A DNA stretch of 64,000 nucleotides, taken from the NCBI GenBank assembly GCA_039602395.1, contig JBCNJP010000013.1, forward strand, positions 19,807,068 to 19,871,067, written 5' to 3'. Shown one piece after another: positions 1 through 10,095 of the stretch. How positions within the stretch are numbered: position 1 is the first letter of the stretch; each line of letters opens with the position of its first letter. The translations under genes and the position numbers were made by a program. The DNA is from Deinandra increscens subsp. villosa. Lineage: Eukaryota; Streptophyta; Magnoliopsida; Asterales; Asteraceae. The notes beneath the pieces are model-generated. The model did not search any database. It had not been told where the DNA came from and saw only the letters and a program-made list of their open reading frames with translations.

Positions 1-257
1 CACTTACATTGGAAGTCATAAGATTAGGTCGAGCCTACCGAGCATATCACCGTGGAGCTTGCCTTTCACTTCCGCCTTACACGTGTCAGTCATCTCCAAC
101 CCGGACATATTTCAATTCCCTTAGCTTTCTTAGAAACAGACACAAACAAACTATTAAAAATTGAAAAGCACACTATTTTTGAGGGGTCAACTGTTTCATC
201 TTCTTTACATTTCTTCCCCTTGCTTTTTGATTTTTAATGTCACAATTTTGTGAACAT
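1..257 (-). other. Copia 3' non-coding region, unit A, distal part
   Basis: The first 100 bases are nearly identical to 6184-6290 and, in reverse complement, resemble 54330-54425 downstream of the intact pol. This is the untranslated region between gag/pol and the 3' LTR. The short open frame at 52-237 overlaps it and is chance. Confidence 0.7.
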
Positions 258-258
258 C

Positions 259-318
<60 letters not shown>
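258..318. repeat. (TA)n microsatellite, left border of MITE 1
   Basis: About 30 uninterrupted TA units immediately left of the foldback element at 319-1088. Confidence 0.95.
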
Positions 319-323
<5 letters not shown>

Positions 324-1085
324 AGGATCATGTGAAAACAACTTTTATTGCGAAAACACGAAAACAAATATTAAAACCTCTATAACTTTTTCATACGTTA
401 ATATTTTTATAAAAATTTTGCACCAAAATCCTTAAAATTATGTTATCTTTAGTTATGGGAAAAAATTTAAAAAATAATCAAATTTTTTTAAAAATTATTA
501 TTGCACAGGTGCAATAATTTTTATTATTATTATTATTGCACATATGCAATAATATTAAAACCTTTATAACTTTTTTCATATGTTAAAATTTTTTATAAAA
601 AATTGCACCATAAATCTTATAATTCTGTTATCTTTAATTCTGGAGAAAATTAAAAAAAAATCAACGTTTTTTTTATTTTTTTATTATTGCACATGTGCAA
701 TAAAAATTTATTATTGCACATGTGCAATAATATTAAAACCTCTATAACTTTTTTCATACGTTAATATTTTTGATAAAAAAATTGTACCATAGATCTTATA
801 ATTCTGTTATCTTTAATTCTGGAAAAAATTAAAAAAAAATTAACGTTTTTTTGTTAATATTGCACATGTGTAATATAATTAATACGTATTATTGCACATG
901 TGCAATAATAAAAAAAATCACGAAATTTTATATTTTTAATTTTTTTCCCAGAATTAAAGGTGACATAATTTTAAGACTTTTGGTGCAAATTTTTTTAAAA
1001 AATATTATCGTATGAGGAAGTTATAGAGGTTTTAATATTTGTTTTCTTGTTTTCGCAATAACATCTTGTTTTTATTTGATCCTTC

Positions 1086-1088
<3 letters not shown>
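319..1088. mobile_element. MITE-like foldback element 1, set in TA microsatellites
   Basis: The two ends are inverted copies of each other. The left end begins GGGTAAGGATCA and carries AAATATTAAAACCTCTATAA about 45 bases in; the right end read in reverse begins GGGGAAGGATCAAAT and carries the same block. The inverted arms extend for well over 100 bases. The middle holds several palindromes of the type ATTGCACATGTGCAATAAT. No coding sequence is present. Both sides abut long TA runs, as expected for a non-autonomous element that targets TA repeats. Confidence 0.75.

Positions 1089-1140
<52 letters not shown>
1089..1140. repeat. (TA)n microsatellite between two MITEs
   Basis: About 26 TA units separating foldback elements 1 and 2. 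Confidence 0.95.
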
Positions 1141-1144
<4 letters not shown>

Positions 1145-1332
1145 GCGGTTCATTGTAGACACTTTCGCATGTGAAATAGCTCTTTTTCACATGTGAAAGT
1201 TTCTAATTAATGAGAAAAAAGAAAAAAAACAAAAAAGAAAATTAATCACAACCATTAGATCAAGAGATCTAATGGTGAAAAAGGGTGTCTACCTGTTTAC
1301 ACTTATGGGGGAGTCTACAATGAACTTTTCAC
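1141..1332. mobile_element. MITE-like foldback element 2
   Basis: A 192-bp segment with terminal inverted similarity: TTCATTGTAGAC near the left end pairs with GTCTACAATGAA near the right end. Internal palindromes include AGATCAAGAGATCT and TTTCGCATGTGAAA-type sequence. It is non-coding and bounded by TA microsatellites on both sides. Confidence 0.65.
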
Positions 1333-1378
1333 TATATATATATATATATATATATTTAATAATAACACACACACACAC
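1333..1378. repeat. (TA)n followed by (AC)n microsatellites
   Basis: TA repeat at 1333-1355 and a short AC repeat at about 1366-1378, after which the copia 3' region resumes. Confidence 0.9.
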
Positions 1379-1779
1379 AAACAGAACAAATAAAGACACA
1401 CACATCATGCCAAGCTAACCTTCAAAGTATGAATTTGAAAATTTTTAGAAAATTGGGTTTTATAGCATGCACACTAAATTGCATTAGAAGTCAAACACTT
1501 CAACAATCAAGCACCAAGTGAAAATTTTAGGAAATTTGGTTTGACTCAAACACCCTTTACCGCTTCATCAAACAAACAACCAAGTTAAGAACAGTACCTT
1601 TCATGCTGAATTTGACCTTTTACCTCTCAAGGAAACATATCCTCCATAAAAAATTGCTTGTCATGACATGAAGATACGTTTCCTAAACTGTGCCTGGAAC
1701 AATCACTTATCAACAAACAAATTAATAATAAAAATGTTAGTGATAATCCTCCTTGACTGTTCCTGCACATAGTGAGAGA
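1356..1779 (-). other. Copia 3' non-coding region, unit A, proximal part
   Basis: Closely matches 6300-6712 of unit B, with the same order of motifs, and lies directly after the gag-like stop codon in minus-strand sense. A candidate splice-acceptor AG and the following GAACAGTCAAGG-type sequence near 1740-1765 align with the gag-pol junction of the intact element. Pol itself is absent. Confidence 0.65.
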
Positions 1780-3725
1780 TTAGTTAGCCAATGGTACACA
1801 GGCCATTGTTTTTCTGGGTACACCTGAGGAATCAATAAAAGATACTTCTTGTAAGAACATCCCCTTTGAGAAATCAGGAAGTTGGGATGGAGCTGCCTTG
1901 ATTTTTGGTTTCCAAGTTCCAGGTGAAACAACATTTGTTTTAGTCACTTTCGGAGTTGTGACTTTAGGTATTTCAACCTTCTTCGTTTTAGATTTATTTT
2001 TCAAAACATTTTTTGTTTTAGTCACCTTTGGAGTTGTGACTTTAGGTATTTCAACATTCTTCATTTTAGAATCATTTTTAAAACAAATTTAGTTACCTTG
2101 GGAGGGGTAACTTTGGGTTTTACAGACTTTGGTTGTTTTGAAAATGGTTTGTTCACCTGTTTTTGGAAATTTTGGTAACTCGGAAAGCTGTTGTTTTGAT
2201 TTAAAGATTTTCTTTCAGCTTTGGCAGCGCCCCAATGTTGAGCAGAGGGTTTAACCTTAGGAGTAACAGTCTTCATTGCCTTAGGTTTCTGCACCATCAT
2301 CGGCTTAGACTTCACAGACTCCGGAGATGAAACCCTTTGAGTTTTCGGATAATAGGGTTCATAGGGGCGATAAAGACAGTTTCTAGCAATATGACTAGCG
2401 ATGCCACAATTAAAGCAAGTTTGCTTCTTTAGATAGAAGTCAGACGTGTACCCATTTGTCTTTGGTGGCTGATATGGAGCCGGTTTGCCTTGTGTCTGCT
2501 TCTTTGCTTTGTCTGCAGCTTCAGATTTGACTTTCTGATGGTTCCTCGAAGCCTGTGTTGAACCTGTATTTACTGTCTTCGTGCTTCCTTGATAATTTGA
2601 CGTTGATGCACCATTCTTGCAATTACAACGGCAACTGCATGATCTAACTGAAGAAAATGGGAGACACAGCTACTCCCTTGATTTTTTCAATCTTCACTCC
2701 AGCTGTTGGTTTCATACTCGGATGCTTGATAGTGATCTTTGGCCTCTCAACTTCAGCTTGACTTATTACTCAATCAGTTATTCCCTTGAACTTGGAGGAG
2801 AAAGATGGCAAGTCATATCCAATATCAGGTTCTTGGTCAAACATTGATCCAGATGTTATAAAGATCTTCCCCTCAGGCCATGTCCTCAAGATCACCTTTT
2901 CCCTTTTGACTTCATCAATTACTTTGAAGTATGGGTTTCAATTTTAGGGTATGGTTTCAACTCTATACCAGCATCATCAGACTTAGAGTTATGACACCTG
3001 TCATATTTCTGGCACTCAACATCATTTTCTGATATATCCTCTACTTTCCCTTCACCATAAGTCATGTTTGCTTCATTTTCAATTTCTTCTTGAGTCAATG
3101 GTGTAGTTCTAACCAAGACACTATCAACAGGAGGAGCAACTTCTTTATAATCAGACTTGGTTCGTTCAATTTGATCCTTACTAAGAAGTATTCCTATAAT
3201 GTCTCTGGGAACTGGTGGAGGAATAATGCTGTTTGCAGACAGAGACTTATCAGACTTTTCTGACCCAAACCCAATTTTATCTTTCCCAACTTGACCAGTT
3301 ACAACAGCATGTGACAATTCCTTTCCAGCATCTAGCATTCGCTGATTTCTTTCCTGATTGCAATCATACTTGACCTGCAACTCATCACACTTTTGCTGCA
3401 GTTCAGTTAATTTCTGTGTCAGCTTAGATATCTCAATCCTAGCCCGATCATGTAAAATAGTCTTCTCCGTTGCTAGCTTTTGATATTTCTCAATGTCTAG
3501 TTTTTGGGCTTTTACCTTCTTTTCACTCTTTTCCCACCTACCTTTAAATGAACTCCTAGAACATTGCATATCAAAAAGTTCGATTTCAGCATTTTTCCAG
3601 AGTTGTCTTAAGCCAGGAATTAATCGAGCACAAGTAGGATTGGGGCATATCTTAGTTTCATCAACTTCAGCTGCGAAAGCATCCTTGTTCTCAACCATAT
3701 TCTTTTCTTCAACCACTGAACTCAT
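1780..3725 (-). pseudogene. Decayed capsid-less Gag-like protein, unit A
   Basis: This is the damaged sister of the intact 648-aa protein at 6713-8659. The first 268 codons (3725-2919) are open and begin MSSVVEEKNMVENKD. They include a CPNPTC motif and a heptad-rich coiled coil. Later segments survive in shifted frames at 2061-2315 and 1780-2064. Between them the zinc-knuckle region (about 2400-2430) is still recognisable but out of frame. The 3' part contains repeated PKVTTPKVTKT units and ends like the intact copy. Frameshifts rule out function. Confidence 0.8.
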
Positions 3726-4428
3726 TTTCTTTCTTTAGATATGCAGCTTCTGAAAATTTTGAAAAATTAGCAAAAACGGCAAAAGTACTATTCAAGGAAT
3801 AGTGCCAAAAACTTAAAATGTGAAAAGGAGGCCTTCGGAGTGGAATTTGGGGGTCCAAACGAGCTCCCCTGGACGTTAGTCAGGGGTAATTCTGGGGCTT
3901 GTTGTCACGAACGTTGTGTTAAAATTTGAGCTTCTAACTCCAAACGAGTCAAAAGTTATGTTCGTTTCCGTGAAGGTGTGAAATAGTGACTTTTTGCCGC
4001 AAACTAGTTTCCGATTGTAAACCATGTTTCTGATCGTAAACAGTGATCGTAAACACCCCGAGTCGTAAACCCAATCATAAACTCCTCCAGATCGTAAACT
4101 CGATCGTAAGCACCTCCGGATCGTAAACAGAGTCGTAAACACCTCCGGATCGTAAACTCGATCGTAAACACCTAAAAACGGATCTTGAAGTCGTAAACAC
4201 TTAAAAATCGGATCTTGAAGTCGTAAACACTAAGCTGATGAAGAACACTGATCGTAAAAACCAAGAGCAGCCCAGAAATTTATCGTAAACACCAAGAACA
4301 GCCCAGAAATTTCAGAAAACTCGATCGTAATCCTGAAAAACTCAAGAAAACTCACAAAAACTGTTAGATCTTCTTGAATCAATATCGTGAGAACCGTGAA
4401 ACACTCGTTTCTTTGCTCTGATACCAAT
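3726..4428 (-). other. 5' leader of unit A with TCGTAAAC array
   Basis: The untranslated leader between the primer site and the gag-like start. On the plus strand about 11 copies of TCGTAAAC occur between roughly 4030 and 4310, spaced 15-40 bases apart. The same array, reading GTTTACGA, is present on the coding strand of the leaders at 27717-28538 and 46950-47537. No ORF of note. Confidence 0.7.
4415..4426 (-). promoter_or_regulatory. Primer binding site (initiator tRNA-Met)
   Basis: The minus strand reads TGGTATCAGAGC two bases inside the LTR end. This is the standard plant copia/gypsy primer site complementary to the 3' end of initiator tRNA-Met. Confidence 0.85.
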
Positions 4429-4893
4429 AGTTGGTCCAGGATTAACAACCGTTCACGATATTCTATCAATCACTAGTGCGGAATCCAAGTGATTGATTGA
4501 TTCAAGTTAAGAGATGAGAAGAATACCAAGAAAACGATTAATCAACGATAAAAACCTGATCTTGCACTTACATTGAACTTGTGGGGTACAAATCTTGTAA
4601 TCGTAAACAAATCTCTCTATCTAGTTTAAGATTATGATCTTAAACTCCCTTGCTTTCTCTCTCTAAAATCGTAATCTCAAGGGTTGACAAATGAGGAGGT
4701 CTAGTGGGGTATATATAGTCCCCCATTGGGTTTACTATTGGGCCCCTTGTGGATCATAAACCCAATAGTAAACCCAAGCCCAACCATAAACTAGCCTAAA
4801 TACAATAACCAAACTAGCCTATGATTCTAATGAAACCTTCTAAGCCCATCCCAACTTATTTAATATTGCAAGCCTCATAATCTAGCCTCTACA
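4429..4893 (-). repeat. LTR shared by units A and B
   Basis: On the minus strand it starts TGTAGAGGCTAG at 4893 and contains a TATATA box followed by CCCC. It runs to the primer site at 4426 and is homologous to the LTR at 27243-27701 along its length. Its inner edge has drifted (ACCAACT instead of ACCTACA). Element 3'-region sequence lies upstream and leader sequence downstream, so one LTR serves as 3' LTR of unit B and 5' LTR of unit A. Confidence 0.85.
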
Positions 4894-5841
4894 GAAACCA
4901 ACAACTTCCCCTGACCAATTGCTTATTCAGATGGAAGTCTTGTCTGGCTGGTTCTTTAACTTTGAGCAGCAGCAGCATCAGCAGCATCTTTCTATCATCA
5001 ACCTGTCTCACACACATTTGAAAAAATATACTCCACCAGACATTTGATGACTGGTCTTTGGGTAAGAGGATAATTAACATTGTAAAAACCCAATTATCAT
5101 CTGTTTAGTTGATGATAATATGTATTTTAACCAAAAACCCAAAGTTAATTATCATCTGGTCAGTTGATAATAATTAACTTCCCCTGAACCCAAGACCTCT
5201 AAAGGACTTCCCCTTAGCTGATAACTTCCCCTCAGCTAAGGACTTCCCATGATATAATACATATTATATTCGAGTTCCCTTCAGATACTATGTATTATGG
5301 AAGTCTTTTCATTAGATAATAAGTATCATCCTCGAGTTCCCTTCGGATAATACTTATTATCCCCTCTCCTTCCCCTAAAAATTTGGCAAGATCTGCAGGG
5401 GGGCATACTGTCATGCATCAAAACCCATGAAAACACATTTTAACTTCTCAAATTAACCTGGCCAAGACGTAAACACAACCAAAAAGAACTTAAAGACTCA
5501 CATACGAAAGTTAAAAATAAAAAAATACTCACCAATATCAAACATGAGAAAGTTTACAAGGGATCAAACCGTATGAATCTGACTGAGGAACCCTTTTCAG
5601 CTTCAGTTACTCGACTAGTCCAGGTGATTGCCGGTATGTTTGTCCGTTTTAAACTCAAACCCGTTTGAACCCAACCAAATGCATCATGCTAAATAGATTA
5701 CTAGTTACCAGCATGTTTAATCGTCCCCACACCCACTTGTACATAGCAAAACCTACCCAACCTCAGAGTTTATTGAGGATTCACAAACCCCAACTTGAGG
5801 AACCATGCAACACCGTTATGACTACCACTCATTCATTAATC

Positions 5842-5893
5842 ATCAGTTGGTGATCAGGTCGGCTGCATAAGCACGCAAAGAAGACCAAACTGA
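5842..5893 (-). ncRNA. Conserved copia stem-loop, unit B copy
   Basis: Arms TCAGTTGG and CCAAACTGA (one bulge) enclose a segment whose minus strand contains CTTTGCGTGC and GACCTGATCA. This corresponds to the hairpin at 54640-54689 and to the three at 29988-30227. It is a structure prediction by eye only. Confidence 0.5.
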
Positions 5894-6120
5894 ATGATTA
5901 TTTTTTATTTTCTTTTATTTTTCTTTTCTTTTTCATTTCTTTTTCAATTTCTTTTTCATTTCTTTATTCTTTTCCTTTTCTTTTCTTTTCATTATGTGGT
6001 GTAGTCATAACAGTAGAAACATGGCGTGTGAGAGAGTGAATACTAGGTATAATTACCACTCTCAACCCGTTTTTGCTTGGAATCAGTTTTTTAAACCATG
6101 TAAACTAGGATGGGAAACTA

Positions 6121-6122
<2 letters not shown>

Positions 6123-6170
<48 letters not shown>
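6123..6170. repeat. (AT)n microsatellite
   Basis: About 24 AT units inside the copia 3' region. Confidence 0.95.
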
Positions 6171-6174
<4 letters not shown>

Positions 6175-6712
6175 AAGTTCATTGCACTTACATTGGTGGT
6201 CATCAGATTAGGTCGAGCCTACCGAGCATATCACCGTGGAGCTTGCTTTTCACTTCCGCCTTACACGTGTCAGTCACCTCCAATCCGGGTTTCCATCCCT
6301 TTGCGGACACATAAGCAGAGCAAATAACTTCACACACATCTGGCCAAGCTAACCTTCAAAGTATGGATTTGAAAATTTTTAGAAAATTGGGTTTTATAGC
6401 ATGCATACCTCATTGTTTTTTCTTTTTTAAATTGAACAACCAAGCACCAACTGAAAATTTTAAGGAATTTGGTTTGACACAAACACCCTTTACCGCTTCA
6501 TCAAACAAACAACCAAGTTAAGAACAGTACCTTTCATGCTGAATTTGACCTTTTACCTCTCAAGGAAACATATCCTCCATAAAAAATTGCTTGTCATGAC
6601 ATGAAGATACGTCTCCTAAACTGTGCATGGAACAATCACTTATCAACAAACAAATTAATAATAAAAATGTTAGTGATAATCCTCCTTGACTGTTCCTGCA
6701 CATAGTGTAAGA

Positions 6713-8659
6713 TTAGTTAGCCATTGGTACCCAGGCCATTGTTTTTCTGGGTACACCTGAGGAATCAATAAAAGATACTTCTTGTAAGAACATCCCCTTT
6801 GAGAAATCAGGAAGTTGGGATGGAGCTGCCTTGATTTTTGGTTTCCAAGTTCCAGGTGAATCAACATTTGTTTTAGTCACTTTTGGAGTTGTGACTTTAG
6901 GTATTTCAACCTTCTTCGTTTTAGATTCATTTTTCAAAACAGTTTTTGTTTTAGTCACCTTTGGAGTTATGACTTTAGGTATTTCAACCTTCTTCATTTT
7001 AGAATCATTTTTCAAAACAGTTTTAGTTACCTTGGGAGGGGTAACTATGGGGTTTTCAGACTTTGGTTGTTTTGAAAACGGTTTCTTCACCAGTTTGTGG
7101 AAATTTTGGTAACTTGGAAACCTGTTGTTTTGATTTAAATATTTTCTCTCAGCTTTGGCAGCACCCCAATGTTGATCAGAGGGTTTAACCTTAGGAGTAA
7201 CAGTCTTCCTTGCCTTAGGTGTTTGCACCATCATTGGCTTAGACTTTACAGACTCCTGAGATGAAACCCTTTGACTTTTCGGAAAATAGGGTTCATATGG
7301 GCGATAAAGACAGTTTCTAGCAATATGATCAGCATTGCCACAATTAAAGCAAGTCTGCTTCTTTAGATAGAAGTCAGACGTGTACCCATTTGTCTTTGGT
7401 GGCTGATATGGAGCTGGTTTGCCTTGTGTCTGCTTCTTTGCTTTGACTGCAGCTTCAGATTTGACTTTCTGCTGGTTTGTCGAAGCCTGTGTCGAACCTG
7501 TCCTTTCTGTCTTTGTGCTTCCTTGATTCTTTGACGTTGAAGCACCATTCTTGCAATTACAACGGCAACTGCATGATCCAACTGAAGAAATGGGAGACAC
7601 AGCTACTCCCTTGAATTTTTCATTCTTCACTCCAGCTGTTGGTTTCATATTCGGATGCTTGATGGTGATCTTTGGCCTCTCAACTTTAGGTTCACTTATC
7701 ACTCCATCGGTTATTCCCTTGAACTTTGAGGAGAAGGATGGTAAGTCATATCCAATATCTGGTTCTTGGTCAAACATTGATCCAGATGTCATAAAAATCT
7801 TCCCCTCAGGCCGTGTCGTCAAGATCACCTTTTCCCTTTTGACTTCGTCAATTAGTTTGAAGTATGGGGTTTCAATTTTAGGGTATGGTTTCATCTCTAT
7901 CCTAGCATCATCAGACATAGAGTTATGACACCTGTCATATTTCTGGCACTCAGCATCATTGTCTGATATATCCTCTACTCTCCCTTCACCATAAGTTATG
8001 TTTGCTTCATTATCAATTTCTTCTTGAGTCAATGGTGTAGTTCCAACCAAGACACTATCAATAGGAGGAGCAGCTTCTTTATGATCAGACTTGGTTCGTT
8101 CAAATTGATCCTCACTAAGAAGTATTCCTATAATGTCTCTGGGAACTGGTGGAGGAATAATGTTGTTTGCAGATAGAGACTTATCAGACTTTTCTGACCC
8201 AAACCCAGTTTTATCTTTCCCAACTTGACCAGTTATAACAGCATGTGACAATTCCTTTCTAGCATCGAGCATTCGTTGATTTCTTTCCTGATTGCAATCA
8301 TACTTGACCCGCAGCTCATCATATTTTTGTTGCAGTTCAGTTAATTTCTGTGTCAGCTCAGATATCTCAATCCTAGCTCGATCATATAAAATAGTCTTCT
8401 CCGTTGCTAGCTTTTGATATTTCTCAATGTCTAGTTTTTGGGCTTTTACTTTCTCTTCACTTTTTTCCCACCTACCTTTAAATGAACTCCTAGAACATTG
8501 CATATCAAAAAGTTCGATTTCAGTATTTTTCCAGAGTTGTCTTAAGCCAGGAATTAATCGAGCACAAGTAGGATTGCGGCATATCTTAGTTTCATCAACT
8601 TCAGCAGCGAAAGCATCCTTGTTCTCAACCATATTTTTTTCTTCAACCACTGAACTCAT
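6713..8659 (-). CDS. Capsid-less Gag-like protein (648 aa), intact
   Basis: The protein aligns from its start with residue 468 onward of the 1087-aa Gag at 47538-50801, so the whole UBN2/capsid part and first zinc knuckle are missing. Visible parts: a CRNPTC motif near residue 27, a long heptad-rich coiled coil at roughly 45-150, and a CCHC knuckle (CFNCGNADHIARNC) near residue 445. A basic tail has tandem PKVTTPKVTKT units of about 26 residues, and the end is WVPMAN. The start codon is the same in three copies in this window. A nucleocapsid-like RNA-binding role is inferred from the knuckle. Capsid assembly would have to come from another element. The frame is fully open, unlike its sister at 1780-3725. 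Confidence 0.75.
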   Translation of the reverse strand: MSSVVEEKNMVENKDAFAAEVDETKICRNPTCARLIPGLRQLWKNTEIELFDMQCSRSSFKGRWEKSEEKVKAQKLDIEKYQKLATEKTILYDRARIEISELTQKLTELQQKYDELRVKYDCNQERNQRMLDARKELSHAVITGQVGKDKTGFGSEKSDKSLSANNIIPPPVPRDIIGILLSEDQFERTKSDHKEAAPPIDSVLVGTTPLTQEEIDNEANITYGEGRVEDISDNDAECQKYDRCHNSMSDDARIEMKPYPKIETPYFKLIDEVKREKVILTTRPEGKIFMTSGSMFDQEPDIGYDLPSFSSKFKGITDGVISEPKVERPKITIKHPNMKPTAGVKNEKFKGVAVSPISSVGSCSCRCNCKNGASTSKNQGSTKTERTGSTQASTNQQKVKSEAAVKAKKQTQGKPAPYQPPKTNGYTSDFYLKKQTCFNCGNADHIARNCLYRPYEPYFPKSQRVSSQESVKSKPMMVQTPKARKTVTPKVKPSDQHWGAAKAERKYLNQNNRFPSYQNFHKLVKKPFSKQPKSENPIVTPPKVTKTVLKNDSKMKKVEIPKVITPKVTKTKTVLKNESKTKKVEIPKVTTPKVTKTNVDSPGTWKPKIKAAPSQLPDFSKGMFLQEVSFIDSSGVPRKTMAWVPMAN

Positions 8660-8880
8660 TTTCTTACTTTAGATATGCAGCTTCTGAAAATTTTGAAAAA
8701 TTGGCAAAAACGGCAAAAGTACTATTCAAGGAATAGTGTCAAAAACTTAAAACGCGAAAACGGAGGCCTTCGGAGTGGAATTTGGGGGTTCAAACGAGCT
8801 CCCCTAGACATTAGTCAGGGGTAATTTTGGGGCTTGTTGTCACGAACGTCGTGTTAGAATTTGAGCTTCTAACTCCAAAT
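8660..8880 (-). other. Leader remnant of unit B
   Basis: Matches 3726-3946 of unit A upstream of the gag-like start, then jumps directly into LTR sequence. The missing piece corresponds to the GTTTACGA array, primer site and LTR end. Confidence 0.7.
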
Positions 8881-9275
8881 GATTCAAGATAAGATATGAG
8901 AAGAATACAAAGAAAACGATTAATAAATGATAAAAACCTGATCTTTCACACAAGATGAACTTGTCGGGTACAAATCTTGTAATCGTAAACAGATCTCTCT
9001 CTCTAGTTTAAGATTACGATCTTAAACTCCCTTGCTTTCTCTCTCTAAAATCGTAATCTCCAGGGTTAACAAATGAGGAGGTCTAGTGGGGTATATATAG
9101 TCCCCCATTGGGTTTACTATTGGGCCCCTTGTGGATCATAAACCCAATAGTAAACCCAAGCCCAACCATAAACTAGCCTAAATACAATAACCAAACTAGC
9201 CTATGATTCTAATGAAACCTTCTAAGCCCAACCCAACTTATTTAATATTGCAAGCCTCATAATCTAGCCTCTACA
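8881..9275 (-). repeat. Truncated LTR of the same subfamily
   Basis: Nearly identical to 4495-4893. It ends at 9275 with the TGTAGAGG terminus on the minus strand, and the opposite terminus is deleted. Immediately upstream lies CCTAGGGGAAGAT, a correct polypurine tract, so this LTR also has 3'-region sequence on its upstream side. Confidence 0.8.
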
Positions 9276-10095
9276 ATCTTCCCCTAGGCTTGTGATATTA
9301 AATGTCTTCAATGTTTGAAATTCTTCTTCTTGACTGGTTGGCATAGATGTTGATGAAGATTCTTTCCGCAGAAATCTTTAATGGGTTTCATGACTGGCAC
9401 TTGGGACTTCCTCTTGATCAGCATCAGCTTGAACTTCTTGAAATGAACAAGTTGAATGAGATGGAGGATTCTCAATGACTTGCTTCTCTTGAAAGAACTG
9501 ATTCTCGTTGAATATTCGGTAACTGTCTTGAATCTTCAAAAATTAGAGGGTAAAAAGTTTGAACACCTCTAACTTTGAAGAACTTGGTTGTTAATCTTGG
9601 GTCTTCATGATCTCCGATTGCTCTGCATCTTTTTCCTCAAAAGAGACTCTAAGTCTTCAGCTTCCCTTAAGCTTGTGAGCATCTTCTTTGAAAATCTTTT
9701 AGAAGCTTGTAAAGAAACCAACAACTTCGCCTGAACAGTTGCTTATTCAGATGGAAGTCTTGTCCGACTGGTTCTTTAACTTTGAGCAGTAGCAGCATCA
9801 GCAGCACCTTTCTATCATCAACCTGTCTGACACACATTTGAACAAATATACTCCACCAGACATTTGATGACCGGTCTTTGGGTAAGAGGATAATTAACAT
9901 TGTAAAAACCCAATTATCATCTGTTCAGTTGATGATAATATGTATTTTAACCAAAACCCCGAAGTTAATTATCATCTGTTCAGTTGATAATAATTAACTT
10001 CCCCTGAACCCAAGACCTCTAAAGACTTCCCCTTAGCTGATAACTTCCCCTCAGCTAAGGACTTCCCATGATATAATACATATTATCTTCGACTT
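9276..10095 (-). other. 3' non-coding region of a third tandem unit
   Basis: Minus-strand sequence leading into the LTR at 9275. 9713-10095 closely matches 4894-5280 of unit B. 9276-9712 is present here and missing from unit B. At about 10095 the minus-strand copy stops and a plus-strand pol fragment begins. No genes. Confidence 0.65.

Larger units (their letters stand above)
1..4893 (-). mobile_element. Unit A: pol-less Sirevirus-like copia element (tandem unit)
   Basis: Read on the minus strand from right to left: LTR (4893-4429), primer site (4426-4415), leader with TCGTAAAC repeats, a decayed gag-like gene (3725-1780), then a 3' non-coding region to the window edge. No integrase or reverse transcriptase sequence lies between gag and the 3' region, so the unit cannot move without help. 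The 3' region (1-257 and 1356-1779) matches the corresponding part of unit B at 6184-6712. It has been interrupted by two TA-bounded MITEs. The far LTR lies outside the window. Family placement rests on similarity to the complete element at 46541-59158. Confidence 0.75.
4894..6712 (-). other. 3' non-coding region of unit B with several polypurine tracts
   Basis: In minus-strand sense it runs from the gag stop to the LTR. Plus-strand CTTCCCCT-type blocks near 4910, 5185, 5210, 5230 and 5365 are polypurine tracts (AGGGGAAG) on the coding strand. Multiple tracts upstream of the 3' LTR are a described Sirevirus trait. The segment also contains a stem-loop (about 5842-5893), a TTTTC-rich stretch (5890-5990) and an AT microsatellite (6123-6170). 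No coding potential beyond chance ORFs. Confidence 0.7.
4894..9275 (-). mobile_element. Unit B: pol-less Sirevirus-like copia element (tandem unit)
   Basis: Minus-strand order: truncated LTR (9275-8881), leader remnant (8880-8660), intact capsid-less gag-like ORF (8659-6713), 3' non-coding region (6712-4894), then the shared LTR at 4893. Pol and ORF3 are absent. The leader has lost the primer site and the GTTTACGA array, because sequence jumps from the leader directly into the LTR at about 8880. The present copy therefore could not prime reverse transcription. Confidence 0.75.

Noticed and set aside
52..237. 61-codon ORF near the left edge
   Set aside because: It lies in a copia 3' non-coding region conserved with 6184-6290 in the opposite sense; chance ORF.
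1898..2092. Plus-strand ORFs opposite the gag-like genes (also 6831-7112, 7551-7928, 8427-8672)
   Set aside because: Antisense shadows of the minus-strand coding sequence.
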